The position numbers were made by a program, and so were the translations under genes. The notes below the pieces were generated by a model. That model saw nothing but the letters and a program-made list of their open reading frames with translations. It was not told the origin of the DNA and did not search any database. A DNA stretch of 64,000 nucleotides from Pseudomonas sp. B21-015 (GTDB taxonomy: Bacteria > Pseudomonadota > Gammaproteobacteria > Pseudomonadales > Pseudomonadaceae), in assembly GCF_024749285.1 (NCBI RefSeq), contig NZ_CP087196.1:4464001-4528000 (forward strand), read 5' to 3'. Positions 36,922 to 46,004 of this stretch are shown one piece after another (position 1 is the first letter of the stretch; each line of letters starts with the position of its first letter).

Positions 36922-37617
36922 TTAAACCCACTCGAGCGCCGGCAAGCCACATGCACTGGGCTTGAACGCCTTCAACGTACGAAGAATGCCATCGGCATGC
37001 GCGTATTTTTCGTCGGCCATCGCCGCATCCGGGACCGCAATCGCCGTCATCCCCGCCGCTTTCGCGGCAGTGACGCCGAACGGCGAATCCTCGAACACCA
37101 GGCAATCCCGGGGCGCGACACCCAAGCGCCGCGCCGCTGTCAGGAAAATATCCGGTGCCGGTTTGGCCGCGCCCACTTCCGGGTCGTCAGCGGTGACAAT
37201 GAAGTCGAACAACGCGAACCAGTCGCGGTGCAAAGTGGTTTTCTGACCGAACGACTGACGCGACGAACTGGTGCCCACCGCAATAGGAATGTGGTTGGCT
37301 TTCAAGTGCCGAACCAGCTCCTCTGCGCCGGGCATCGCCAACGCCGTCGGAAAACGCTCGCACATCAGCGGCTCGCGGATCACCAGAAACTCTTCGGCGG
37401 TGATCGGCAGGTCCAGCGCCTCGACCACATAGCGCGCCAGATCACCCGCGCCGCGGCCGATGATGTTCTGTTTGACGCTCCAGTCGAAGGTCCGGCCATA
37501 ACGCTGGGCAATGATGGAGGTGACCTCGGTGTAAATGCCCTCGGTATCCAGCAGCAAGCCGTCCATATCGAAAATCACGGCCTTGATCGGGCCGAACTCA
37601 TCCAAGGGTGCATTCAT
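36922..37617 (-). CDS. HAD-IA family phosphatase
   Basis: 231 residues. Motif I VIFDMDGLLLDTE (Asp15, Asp17) is near the N-terminus; motif II AVGTSSSRQSF, the lysine in VGAAKPAPDIF and motif IV CLVFEDSPFGVTAAKAAGM follow, with a four-helix cap between motifs I and II. Such proteins dephosphorylate small sugar phosphates, 2-phosphoglycolate-like compounds or pseudouridine phosphate; the exact substrate is not readable. The ATG at 37617 is used; its ribosome site is weak. Confidence 0.9.
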   Translation of the reverse strand: MNAPLDEFGPIKAVIFDMDGLLLDTEGIYTEVTSIIAQRYGRTFDWSVKQNIIGRGAGDLARYVVEALDLPITAEEFLVIREPLMCERFPTALAMPGAEELVRHLKANHIPIAVGTSSSRQSFGQKTTLHRDWFALFDFIVTADDPEVGAAKPAPDIFLTAARRLGVAPRDCLVFEDSPFGVTAAKAAGMTAIAVPDAAMADEKYAHADGILRTLKAFKPSACGLPALEWV

Positions 37618-37880
37618 CGCATCTGATCCGTTTTCTCATGACATCCCAGGAGCGGCTCAGGCACGACCGGGTCCGTGGTGGATTAAAGGGTTCAGCAGCA
37701 TAGCGAGCGCACTTGGCAGAGAGCAACGGGCAATGCCTGACGGATACAAAAACCTGTATCGAGGCGCCTGCGATGATTTAGCGATTTCCCCTACACCAAA
37801 CACCTCCTTTCCTGACTTCTTTCCTTTTTGATCCCCCGCAAAGTCTCTCGCTCCAAATTAATCGGCGCGAGGGATTGCGA

Positions 37881-40800
37881 ATGTTCGAACCTGACAAGGT
37901 CCTGGCCTTGAACAACGCCATCGGCCTGCTGGTGGTCGCCGCCATGAACCCCGAGCAGCCGGACGTCGAAGCGCTGCTCGGTGATTTCCGACTCTGCCTC
38001 AACGACTACGAGGCCTGGGCGGAAAACTTCTGGACCGCTGGCGCGCTGAACGTCGAGCAAGTGTTCAAGGTCGGCAACGAAGTCCGGCTCAGCGCGCCGA
38101 AGGACTCCACCGTTCCTGTCAGCTCGACGCTTGCCATGTGCCCGGCCAGTGGTCCGTTGACCCTGGTGCATATGTTTGAAGCCGCGCGTTTCGTGCCGAT
38201 CGGCGATACGCCGGTGATGCTCGAGCCGGTTATCTCGCAGCGCAATGGTGAACTGATCTTCGGTGAGCCCGTCCACGCAACCATCGGCCCCAGCGGCATT
38301 CTCGAAATCCCCGAATGCTGGCGTGGCCATCGCTATCGCATCACCTTCTTTCCCAATGTCTCCACTGAACACGTCAAAGCGCTCTACGCCTCCTATCAAA
38401 GCGTGATCGGCGAGCTGGAAGGCTGGTTGCGCAATGAATGGACGAGCGAATTCGAACCTTTGTGGGCGGGGTTTTCCGAGGCAGGGTTCACCCAGCGCTA
38501 CGGCTTGCTGCAACAGGCTGACTGGCGCGGCTTCGAGCATTCGCTGCACGGTTTGTGGGATGACGTGAAACAGGTCTACGCCCTGGTGGCAGACCTGCAA
38601 GGCAACAGCGAAAAACTCCTTGAGTACCTGACCCAAGGCGAGCTTGAGACGCTGCTGAACGCTTCGGCTGAAACCATTGCCAATGTGTTGCTGATGTTGA
38701 GCGATGAGCCATTGATGTTCATCCATCTCGCGGCGTTCACCAGTTGGCTGAGGATGTTGCCGCCGCAGTACATCGCCGAAGTCGTGGCGCAAATTCGTAC
38801 GGAAATATTGATCAGCTTCCTGTTGGTACGTCTCATCGGTCCTACGGGCCTGAAGCTCGGCATGAGCGCCAAATTACTGGACAAGATCAAGTCCCCGCGG
38901 GCTCGGCAGTGGTTGGCGGCGGCCAGTTTGCGGTTGGCCGGGCTGACGGCCAAATCCGACCTGACAGCCCACGCTGGCGCGCTCAAACCGCTTGTGGTCA
39001 GCGTGCGGAATGTACCGCTGAAACCTGCACCGACGGTTCCGCTACAGATCAGCGCCGGCGTCTCACCGATTGTGCAGGTGAGCAATCCGGTTGCCATTGC
39101 TCGCGATAAATCCACAGACATGACCCGGCTGGGTCGTCACGAACCTCACGACGATGCACCGAATCAGGCAAAAAACCCCAACGGCGACAGCGCGACTTGT
39201 GTGCCGTCGACCTGCAAGAACGGGTGCCCGGTATCGATGGTCACCGGCGAAGAACTGTTGACCCTCACCGATGGTTCGCTGGACGGCATCCTGCCGTTCG
39301 ACTTCACCCGGCTCTACCGCACCAGTGCCGCCGAGATCGACTGCGGCCTCGGCTTTGGCTGGAGCCATTCGCTCGCCCATCGGTTGGAAATCGACGGCGA
39401 CACCGTCACCTGGATCGACCACGAAAACCGCCGCACCACGTTCCCGCTGCCGAGTGTCGAACGCCCTGCGATCCATAACAGCCTGTCGCGCGCGGCGATT
39501 TATCTGGGCGATGCACCCGAAGAGCTGATCCTCGCCCAGGCTGGCGACGACACGCGTTTCTACCACTTTCACAACGGCTGGCTGACGGCGATCAGCGATG
39601 CCTACGACAACCGATTGCGCATCACCCGCGACCGGCAGGAGCGCATCCAGCGCCTCGACAACGGCGCCGGGCGTTCGTTGTTGTTTTGCTATGAGCGCAG
39701 GCACCTTGTGGCCGTCGAATACCAGTCGTTTCACTCCGGCGATGCCCCGGGTGAAGCCTGGCATACAGAGCAGACACTGGTTTCCTATCGCTACGACGCC
39801 CGCCAACGCTTGATCGCAGCGACCAATGCCGCAGGGGAAAACGAGCGCTACGACTACGACGACCGGCACGTCATCCTGCAGCGGCAACTGGCCGGTGGCG
39901 CGAGTTTCTTCTGGGAGTGGCAGCGGTCCGGCAAGGCGGCACGCTGCGTGCGGCATTGGGCGTCGTTCGCGCAAGTGGACACGCGCTACGCCTGGGATGA
40001 CCAAGGCAGCGTCACGCTCCAGAACATCGACGGCAGCGAAGAAGTTTACGTCCATGACGACCGGGCGCGACTGGTGCGCCGGGTTGAGCTCAATGGCGGC
40101 GAACAGCTCAAGGCCTATGACGAGCAGGGTCGGTTGGTGGCCGAGCAGGATCCGCTGGGGGCCGTCACCGAATACCGCTACGACGAAGTCGGACGGCTGG
40201 TGGCGTTGATTCCACCGCAAGATGAGCCAACGACCTACGAATACCGCAACGGTTTTCTGCATGCGCGCAATCGCGGCCAAGCAGTGTGGAAATACCAGCG
40301 CAATGCTCAGGGCGATGTCACCGAGGCCACCGATCCCGATGGCCAGGCCACTCACTATCACTACGACCCTCAGGGCCGGCTGTTGTCGATCCGCTACCCG
40401 GACGCCAGTCGCCATGTATTCGTCTGGAATGCCTTGGGCCAGTTGCTTGAGGAAACACTGCCGGACGGTGGGCAACGACGCTTTTCCTACGATGCGCTGG
40501 GGCGGCAGACGACTCGTCAGGACGAACACGGTGCGGTCACCCGCTACCAATGGGACGCCGTCGGCCGACTGGTCCAGACGACATTGCCTACCGGCGCCAC
40601 GCGCGCGTTCAGCTACAACGCCTACGGCAAGGTCACCGCCAAACGCGACGAGCTGGGCCGCGTCACCCGTTACGAATACGTCGACGATTTGCACCTGGTC
40701 AGCCGCCGGATCAACCCCGACGGCACCCAGCTCAAATATCGCTACGACAACGCGCAGCTGCTGCTCACGGAAATCGAGAACGAATCCGGAGAACGCTATC

Positions 40801-42746
40801 GGCTGGACTACACGCCCAACGGATTGATCCGACAGGAAACCGGCTTCGACGGTCGCCGCACCGCCTATGCCTATGACCTCAACGGCCATCTGCTGGAGAA
40901 AACCGAGTTCGGCGACGACGGCTCGCAGCTGGTCACGGGCTATCAACGGGATTTGGCCGGACACCTGTTGGTCAAGACCCTACCCGACGGGACTCAGATC
41001 GCGTACCGCTACGACCGCCTCGGCCGACTGACCAGCGTCGACGACGGCCACGACCACCCGCTGGAATTCGAATACGACCAACAAGACCGCCTGATCACCG
41101 AACACCAGGGCTGGGGCACCTTGCGTTATGGCTACGACGCCTGCGGCCAGCTCAACCGCCTGCGTCTGCCAGACGGCAGCAAACTCGATTACCACCACGC
41201 CAAGGGCGGCGCGCTGACCGCTATCGACCTCAATGGCACACGCCTCACCAGCCACCAATTTGTCTTCGGCCGCGAACAGCAGCGTCAACAGGGTCTGTTG
41301 CTCAGTGAATACGCCTACGACGAACAGGGTCGCCTGAAGGCCCACGCCGTCGGCCAACACCAACATCCGCTGTATCGCCGCGACTATGCCTACAGCCTCA
41401 ATGGCAATCTCGACAGCATCGCCGACACCCGCCATGGCCAACGTAGCTACCAGTACGACTCGCTGAACCGCCTGATCCGCGTGCGCCACTCTCGCGATCA
41501 GCCACCGGAAAGCTTCGCCCACGACCCGGCCAGCAACCTGCTGATGCAGGACCGCCCGGGCCCGGCCACCGTCAAAGGCAACCGCCTGTTGATGCACGGC
41601 GACTGCCACTTCGATTACGACACCTTCGGCAACCTCATCCGCGAACGCCGTGGTACCAGGCAGAAACTCGTCACTGAATACCGTTATGACTGCCAGCATC
41701 GGTTGGTCGGCGTCACCATCCCGGACGGTCGTTGCTCAACTTATCGCTATGACGCTTTCGGCCGTCGCATTACCAAAACCGTCGACGGTAAAACCACCGA
41801 GTTTTTCTGGCAGGGCGACAACCTTGTCGCTGAAAGCAGTCGCGAGCACTACCGCAGCTATGTCTATGAACCCGACAGCTTCCGCCCGCTGGCGATGCTC
41901 GACGGCAAAGGCCCGCGCAAGGCCTGCCCGTTTTATTACCAACTCGACCACCTCGGCACCCCGCAAGAACTCACCGACTACAGCGGCGACATCATCTGGG
42001 CCGCTCGATACACCGCGTATGGCCGCCTCACCCGCCTCACCCGCGACACCCATCAGGTCCTCGATCAGCCGCTGCGCTTTCAAGGGCAGTATTTCGACGC
42101 GGAAACCGGCCTGCATTACAACCGGCATCGCTACTACAATCCGGATGTCGGGCGGTACCTGACGCCGGACCCGAGCAAGTTGGCGGGCGGGTTAAACGGG
42201 TATCAGTACACGCGCAATCCGGTGGGTTGGGTTGATCCGTTGGGGTTGAGTGAGTGCCCTGGGGGGGATGGGTGTAAGAAGCCGTCGTTTGGGGATGAGG
42301 AGCCGGCGGGTAAGGCTGGGGTTGATGAGGGGGATGCTCAACTTCCCTCATATACGGAGGAAAAGTATTCATATCGTGGAGATAGTCGCCATCCAGATGA
42401 AATTTTTTACCAAGGCTTTAAAACCAAGGGCGACAGCAATGACTTGCTGCTTCACTCACTTGACAGCAATAAGCCACCGAGCAATTTTGTTAGTACTTCT
42501 CCAAAAAGAGAAGTTGGAATTGATTTCGCGACTAAATTCAATATGAGAAGTGGTTTTTTGTACACCATACGAATGATTCCAGGTAGAGATCTAGTAAAGG
42601 AACTGGGGAAAAAATACAAATTCAGTAATGAAAGGGAGGTAGCAATTCAAGGTGGAGTCAAAAGAGAAGATATTCTCGGTGTCACCCCTATTGGTGCTGA
42701 TGGTCGCCCCACTAGTTACACCACCTTAAATCCGAACAGGAAATAG
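37881..42746 (+). CDS. Rhs polymorphic toxin with a C-terminal ADP-ribosyltransferase tip
   Basis: 1621 residues. N-terminal region (about 1-430) is helical, followed by a DUF6531-like segment (CKNGCPVSMVTGEELLTLTD) near 440-460. Then a long YD/RHS-repeat shell (for example YDEVGRLVALIP) to the core end PVGWVDPLGL (1447-1456), which fits the PxxxxDPxGL self-cleavage motif. The tip (1457-1621) has YRGDSRHPDEIFYQGF (Arg1499), FVSTSP (Ser1538-Thr-Ser) and NEREVAIQG (Glu1584, Glu1586), the R-S-E set of pertussis/cholera-type ADP-ribosyltransferases. Its coding sequence drops sharply in GC. No PAAR motif is seen. Start ATG 37881 follows GAGGG. The protein is likely delivered by type VI secretion. 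Confidence 0.92.
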   Translation: MFEPDKVLALNNAIGLLVVAAMNPEQPDVEALLGDFRLCLNDYEAWAENFWTAGALNVEQVFKVGNEVRLSAPKDSTVPVSSTLAMCPASGPLTLVHMFEAARFVPIGDTPVMLEPVISQRNGELIFGEPVHATIGPSGILEIPECWRGHRYRITFFPNVSTEHVKALYASYQSVIGELEGWLRNEWTSEFEPLWAGFSEAGFTQRYGLLQQADWRGFEHSLHGLWDDVKQVYALVADLQGNSEKLLEYLTQGELETLLNASAETIANVLLMLSDEPLMFIHLAAFTSWLRMLPPQYIAEVVAQIRTEILISFLLVRLIGPTGLKLGMSAKLLDKIKSPRARQWLAAASLRLAGLTAKSDLTAHAGALKPLVVSVRNVPLKPAPTVPLQISAGVSPIVQVSNPVAIARDKSTDMTRLGRHEPHDDAPNQAKNPNGDSATCVPSTCKNGCPVSMVTGEELLTLTDGSLDGILPFDFTRLYRTSAAEIDCGLGFGWSHSLAHRLEIDGDTVTWIDHENRRTTFPLPSVERPAIHNSLSRAAIYLGDAPEELILAQAGDDTRFYHFHNGWLTAISDAYDNRLRITRDRQERIQRLDNGAGRSLLFCYERRHLVAVEYQSFHSGDAPGEAWHTEQTLVSYRYDARQRLIAATNAAGENERYDYDDRHVILQRQLAGGASFFWEWQRSGKAARCVRHWASFAQVDTRYAWDDQGSVTLQNIDGSEEVYVHDDRARLVRRVELNGGEQLKAYDEQGRLVAEQDPLGAVTEYRYDEVGRLVALIPPQDEPTTYEYRNGFLHARNRGQAVWKYQRNAQGDVTEATDPDGQATHYHYDPQGRLLSIRYPDASRHVFVWNALGQLLEETLPDGGQRRFSYDALGRQTTRQDEHGAVTRYQWDAVGRLVQTTLPTGATRAFSYNAYGKVTAKRDELGRVTRYEYVDDLHLVSRRINPDGTQLKYRYDNAQLLLTEIENESGERYRLDYTPNGLIRQETGFDGRRTAYAYDLNGHLLEKTEFGDDGSQLVTGYQRDLAGHLLVKTLPDGTQIAYRYDRLGRLTSVDDGHDHPLEFEYDQQDRLITEHQGWGTLRYGYDACGQLNRLRLPDGSKLDYHHAKGGALTAIDLNGTRLTSHQFVFGREQQRQQGLLLSEYAYDEQGRLKAHAVGQHQHPLYRRDYAYSLNGNLDSIADTRHGQRSYQYDSLNRLIRVRHSRDQPPESFAHDPASNLLMQDRPGPATVKGNRLLMHGDCHFDYDTFGNLIRERRGTRQKLVTEYRYDCQHRLVGVTIPDGRCSTYRYDAFGRRITKTVDGKTTEFFWQGDNLVAESSREHYRSYVYEPDSFRPLAMLDGKGPRKACPFYYQLDHLGTPQELTDYSGDIIWAARYTAYGRLTRLTRDTHQVLDQPLRFQGQYFDAETGLHYNRHRYYNPDVGRYLTPDPSKLAGGLNGYQYTRNPVGWVDPLGLSECPGGDGCKKPSFGDEEPAGKAGVDEGDAQLPSYTEEKYSYRGDSRHPDEIFYQGFKTKGDSNDLLLHSLDSNKPPSNFVSTSPKREVGIDFATKFNMRSGFLYTIRMIPGRDLVKELGKKYKFSNEREVAIQGGVKREDILGVTPIGADGRPTSYTTLNPNRK

Positions 42747-42749
42747 AAA

Positions 42750-43148
42750 GTGGACAGCGTGGAAATTGTGATAATCAAAAACGGTAGACGCCAGATCGCG
42801 AAACTTTTCTGCGACTCGGAAGCGCTGACTATTAATTTTGTGATGGAGGATGGATATAGCAAAACTTATGCAGGAGGAGATTTTTACGAGTGCCTTGGCA
42901 ATATCAGAAAGGAGCACTGCAATGTAGTTTTCCTGTGCAAAGGTGCAAAAATAAACGTACACCCTTCCAGCATGTCCTCGCAGATGTCGCTTGGAGTAAA
43001 AGCATATGAACTCACATTAGGTAAGTATGCAACAAGGAATGACCTGGTAAATATTTTTGACTATGAAGAAAATAACCTTACCAACGATCCGGAGGTTCAG
43101 CGAGACTTCTTTATGCGCTGGTTTGAATCAGATATTGAAGAGGATTAG
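42750..43148 (+). CDS. Probable immunity protein for the Rhs toxin
   Basis: 132 residues, starting with GTG three bases after the Rhs stop, with AGGA upstream. The gene shares the low GC of the toxin tip. The C-terminal half (INVHPSSMSSQMSLGVKAYE; RNDLVNIFDYEENN) resembles a family I have seen encoded directly downstream of Rhs tips, though I cannot name it. Acidic and without signal peptide, so it acts in the cytoplasm, as needed to block an intracellular ADP-ribosyltransferase. Function is inferred from position, size and composition. Confidence 0.75.
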   Translation: MDSVEIVIIKNGRRQIAKLFCDSEALTINFVMEDGYSKTYAGGDFYECLGNIRKEHCNVVFLCKGAKINVHPSSMSSQMSLGVKAYELTLGKYATRNDLVNIFDYEENNLTNDPEVQRDFFMRWFESDIEED

Positions 43149-43196
43149 CGGTCGAAAAAGAGATCAGGAAACTTTGAACTCCTGTGCAAACACCGA

Positions 43197-43217
43197 AGCC
43201 CAGCTCGACGCTGGGCT
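43197..43217. terminator. Hairpin between the immunity gene and the Gly/Ser-rich gene
   Basis: AGCCCAG/CTGGGCT stem with a 7-base loop in the gap between convergent genes. There is no U-run on either strand, so terminator function is uncertain. Confidence 0.35.
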
Positions 43218-43242
43218 CAGTGCAACGGTAAAGAATCTGACT

Positions 43243-43593
43243 TCAGCCACCCGAATTACCGGTTTTATCTGCCCTGCCTCCACTCACTCCAGAACCACCT
43301 GACTCTCCAGACCCACTTCCAGAACCACTCCCCATCGAACTTCCACCATTCATCGACCCACTTCCCTCCTCCGGGCTGGTGCTACTCCCGTTGGCTTCGC
43401 CGCCATTCCCACCACCAATGGTGTCCGGTGGCAGCGCCTTCCCATCCGAAGTACCCGCATTCATTTCCGAGTAAGGTGGCATCCCCCCCTTGTCGACCGG
43501 CGCATCGCGGCCAGTAGATTGAGCAAACGCCGCCAATGAACTGATCGACAATAAGCCAACTACCGTCAGCGCTGTCAGTTTTGACCTGATCAT
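43243..43593 (-). CDS. Secreted Gly/Ser-rich small protein
   Basis: 116 residues. Residues 1-24 form a signal peptide ending AAFA. The mature part has a short Pro/Asp-containing head (GRDAPVDKGGMPPYSEMN) and a C-terminal half made almost wholly of Gly, Ser, Asn and Glu (GSMNGGSSMGSGSGSGSGES), predicted to be disordered. No family recognised. An AAGGAG site precedes the ATG at 43593, so translation is probable. Confidence 0.75.
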   Translation of the reverse strand: MIRSKLTALTVVGLLSISSLAAFAQSTGRDAPVDKGGMPPYSEMNAGTSDGKALPPDTIGGGNGGEANGSSTSPEEGSGSMNGGSSMGSGSGSGSGESGGSGVSGGRADKTGNSGG

Positions 43594-43694
43594 GATGCAT
43601 CTCCTTTAAAGAGTGCTTTACCTGACCTCTGGCAGTGATCGCCTTTTAAAGGTGCCGCGCAATCGACAAGCGGCGATGCACCACCGCACAGGCT

Positions 43695-43910
43695 TCAGCT
43701 CGGTTCACCCGAGGCGTCATCACCGGCAATGTCCGGGTCTTCCGGGTCGGCTTCCACATTCCCACGCTTCACATCATCGGCGGGCACTTGCTCCACAGCC
43801 GTGTCGTCATCGTCGGGCGGGCGCTGGTCACGGCGCAGGGAATTGGTGGGAGAAGGCAGCGGATATTCGGGGGTATCGTCGATATCGGAGTCTTTCGGGT
43901 CAGCGTTCAT
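43695..43910 (-). CDS. Small acidic protein, 71 aa
   Basis: Very rich in Asp, Glu and Pro (DPKDSDIDDTPEYPLPSPTN; EADPEDPDIAGDD), predicted disordered, without signal peptide or cysteine. The ATG at 43910 has GAGAGG upstream and replaces a longer, less plausible frame. No function can be assigned. It resembles the next acidic gene in style but not in sequence. Confidence 0.65.
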   Translation of the reverse strand: MNADPKDSDIDDTPEYPLPSPTNSLRRDQRPPDDDDTAVEQVPADDVKRGNVEADPEDPDIAGDDASGEPS

Positions 43911-44017
43911 AACGCACCTCTCATTGGACCTGCAAAGCAGGTCCTGACCTTTCGAGGACGACACGATAGACGCGTTCGATCAGAAGGACGATTGGTCGTC
44001 CCGCCCCCAAAACCCGA

Positions 44018-44188
44018 TCACTCGTCGTCTTCCTCGTCATACTCATCATTCTCGTAGTTGCCCACGTCGCCAGCGTCATCGGCATCGTTGAGCGGCACTG
44101 TGGCGTCGTCCATCAGAGACCCCGGATCTTCATTGCCGGGATCGTTGATCGGGCCTTCATCTTCCTTGTCTTCGGTTTCCGGGGTCAT
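44018..44188 (-). CDS. Small acidic protein, 56 aa
   Basis: Extremely acidic (ends DVGNYENDEYDEEDDE) with many Asn and Pro, probably disordered. The ATG at 44188 follows GAGG. No family recognised. It is the second of two adjacent acidic small genes; a terminator-like hairpin for the next upstream gene separates it from the glycine-zipper gene at 44317. Confidence 0.65.
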   Translation of the reverse strand: MTPETEDKEDEGPINDPGNEDPGSLMDDATVPLNDADDAGDVGNYENDEYDEEDDE

Positions 44189-44269
44189 GGCATGCCTCAC
44201 AACGTTCAGGTGTATATAAAGTTCGAAACGTCCTACAGCCAATCGTTCCAGAGTCCTATCGACAGAAAT

Positions 44270-44296
44270 GAAAAACCCGGCACAGGGCCGGGTTTC
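44270..44296 (-). terminator. Intrinsic terminator after the first glycine-zipper gene
   Basis: Minus-strand stem AAACCCGGC/GCCGGGTTT followed by TT, 20 bp past the stop codon at 44317. Confidence 0.75.
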
Positions 44297-44316
44297 TACT
44301 GTCACTCGATATCGAG

Positions 44317-44742
44317 TTAGCGATGCTTGTACTTATTTTTATGCTTGTGTTTGTAATTGCCGCCACCGGAATGCGAGCCGCCGCGATCATCACCCAGGCT
44401 GCTGCCCACCGCGCCACCGGCTGCACCGCCCACGCCTGCACCAATGGCCGAACCAGTGGAGCCGCCCAGGCTGTTGCCGATCACCGAACCGCCCGCCGCG
44501 CCGAGACCACCGCCAACAGCCGCTTCAGTACGACTGCCCTTGCGCGCACCGACCGCACTGCCTGCCGCACCGCCGACGCCAGCGCCCACCGCAGCTCCGG
44601 TGCTGCCGCCCAACTGCCCGCCGACTACGTTGCCCAACACACCGCCAAGACCACCGCCGACTGCAGCGTCGCCGTTGCCGGCCGCCATTGCGCCCTGAGC
44701 GACCAAAAGCCCTAGAAACACCGTGGACAATGTCAAACGCAT
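44317..44742 (-). CDS. Glycine-zipper secreted protein (paralogue 1)
   Basis: 141 residues. Signal peptide MRLTLSTVFLGLLVAQGAMA, then about 100 residues of Gly/Ala repeats with G-xxx-G spacing (GGGLGGVLGNVVGGQLGG), broken by ARKGSRTEAAV, and a His/Lys-rich tail (YKHKHKNKYKHR). Glycine-zipper domains insert in or associate with membranes. The His/Lys tail, absent from paralogue 2, might bind metal or anions. TAGAGG precedes the ATG at 44742. Confidence 0.8.
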   Translation of the reverse strand: MRLTLSTVFLGLLVAQGAMAAGNGDAAVGGGLGGVLGNVVGGQLGGSTGAAVGAGVGGAAGSAVGARKGSRTEAAVGGGLGAAGGSVIGNSLGGSTGSAIGAGVGGAAGGAVGSSLGDDRGGSHSGGGNYKHKHKNKYKHR

Positions 44743-44881
44743 GATATGCACCTCTAATTTCCGCATTGGGGAAGAGAACATGCCGCGGATAGCCTCAGCT
44801 GGCATCTGCGTCTGTTGAACAGCAAATCAAACACCGACTGTACGAGATTTGAGCCACATGCGGGAAAAACGTTCCAAAACG

Positions 44882-44911
44882 AAAAAGCCCGGCATCGAGC
44901 CGGGTTTTTTC
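44882..44911 (-). terminator. Intrinsic terminator after the second glycine-zipper gene
   Basis: AAAAAGCCCGGC/GCCGGGTTTTTT with a 5-base loop; it has A and T runs on both sides, so it could act in either direction. It is 16 bp past the stop codon at 44928. Confidence 0.8.
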
Positions 44912-44927
44912 AGCGGATCATTCAGGA

Positions 44928-45293
44928 TCAGTGACCCTTTTTGGACAGGTTGCTGCCCACGCCGCCGCCCAATGCACCACCCAGGCCTGCGCCGATGGTG
45001 GAGCCGGTCTTGCCGCCCAGGCTGTTTCCGATCACCGAACCGCCCGCCGCGCCGACACCGCCGCCGATGGCCGCTTTGGTGCGGCTGCCTTTACGTGCGG
45101 CAACAGCGCTGCCGGCTGCGCCCGCTACGCCAGCACCAATGGCGGCACCAGTGCTGCCGCCCATTTTCTGGCCGATCACATTACCCAACGCACCACCCAA
45201 ACCACCACCGAGCGCAGCCGTGCCGTCACCGGCAGCCATCGCACCTTGAGCAACCAAAAGGCCCAGAACCAGAGCAGGCAGTGTCAAACGCAT
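44928..45293 (-). CDS. Glycine-zipper secreted protein (paralogue 2)
   Basis: 121 residues and clearly homologous to paralogue 1: signal peptide MRLTLPALVLGLLVAQGAMA, same zipper blocks (GGSTGAAIGAGVAGAAGSAV; GAAGGSVIGNSLGG), but ending NLSKKGH without the His/Lys tail. The two are adjacent and in the same direction, showing a tandem duplication. The ATG at 45293 follows GAGG. Both probably reside in the envelope. Confidence 0.8.
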   Translation of the reverse strand: MRLTLPALVLGLLVAQGAMAAGDGTAALGGGLGGALGNVIGQKMGGSTGAAIGAGVAGAAGSAVAARKGSRTKAAIGGGVGAAGGSVIGNSLGGKTGSTIGAGLGGALGGGVGSNLSKKGH

Positions 45294-45604
45294 CACAAGA
45301 ACCTCAAAAAAAAGGGGAACGGAAAGGCCGGAAATTGAATGCTTTAGAGGAGGCAAAGTCCAGACACAAAACCGGAACAACCTCGCCATTGGCGACGGTT
45401 GGACAGCGTTTATGCAAAAGGTTTTATGACAGGCAAAAAAAAGCCCGCTGGGGAGACGGGCCAGGGTACTGCTTTCTAACGGATGAGCTGAGCCTACGTA
45501 GGCCGGTGTGAAAAGTTTGTGAAAAAACCACCAACGCTCGAAAAGTTGTAGGACATTTCTCGGCATTGCCAACGAGCCACGCTTTCAACCCTTCAAAAAC
45601 AAGA

Positions 45605-45626
45605 AACCCCGCTCAATGGCGGGGTT
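45605..45626 (-). terminator. Hairpin after the 64-aa gene
   Basis: AACCCCGC/GCGGGGTT stem with a 6-base loop, 16 bp beyond the stop at 45642; followed on the minus strand by a short T-containing run. Confidence 0.65.
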
Positions 45627-45641
45627 CGTGCTGTTACTGGT

Positions 45642-45836
45642 TTACTTCCTGGAAGGCGCCCCCAGCTTGGGCATGAATTTCGATTTGGGCCCTCGGGTTC
45701 GAGGCACTGCGGATTTGATTTTGTTGATCTGGACACGGTCTTCACCGAAGCTCGGCACATAGTCCGTCTGACCACACTGCACGCAATCATTGATTGGAAA
45801 CTCTGCCCCGTCGTCTTCGATATACGGCTCAGCCAT
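45642..45836 (-). CDS. Small hypothetical protein with CxxC, 64 aa
   Basis: Starts MAEPYIEDDGAEFPINDCVQ and has one CVQC pair near residue 19 that might be redox active or bind metal; the C-terminal half is basic (PRTRGPKSKFMPKLGAPSRK). An excellent AGGAG site precedes the ATG at 45836. No family recognised. An independent hairpin terminator follows. Confidence 0.7.
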   Translation of the reverse strand: MAEPYIEDDGAEFPINDCVQCGQTDYVPSFGEDRVQINKIKSAVPRTRGPKSKFMPKLGAPSRK

Positions 45837-46004
45837 ATCTTCGCTCCTCTCAAAACGGGTCGATACCGGCAAGCCCTTTTTGCCTGAAAAATATCGACCA
45901 CCCTGGATTTTGAGACTAGCCGGTCATTCCCAGACTTGTGATTCAGATCGTTACATGCCCGACGAATGGCCAGCACCGCGCGCCCAAGATCGGCTTACAG
46001 CGAC

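Noticed and set aside
39063..40964. 633-codon open frame opposite the Rhs repeats
   Set aside because: Reverse-frame shadow of repetitive high-GC Rhs sequence.
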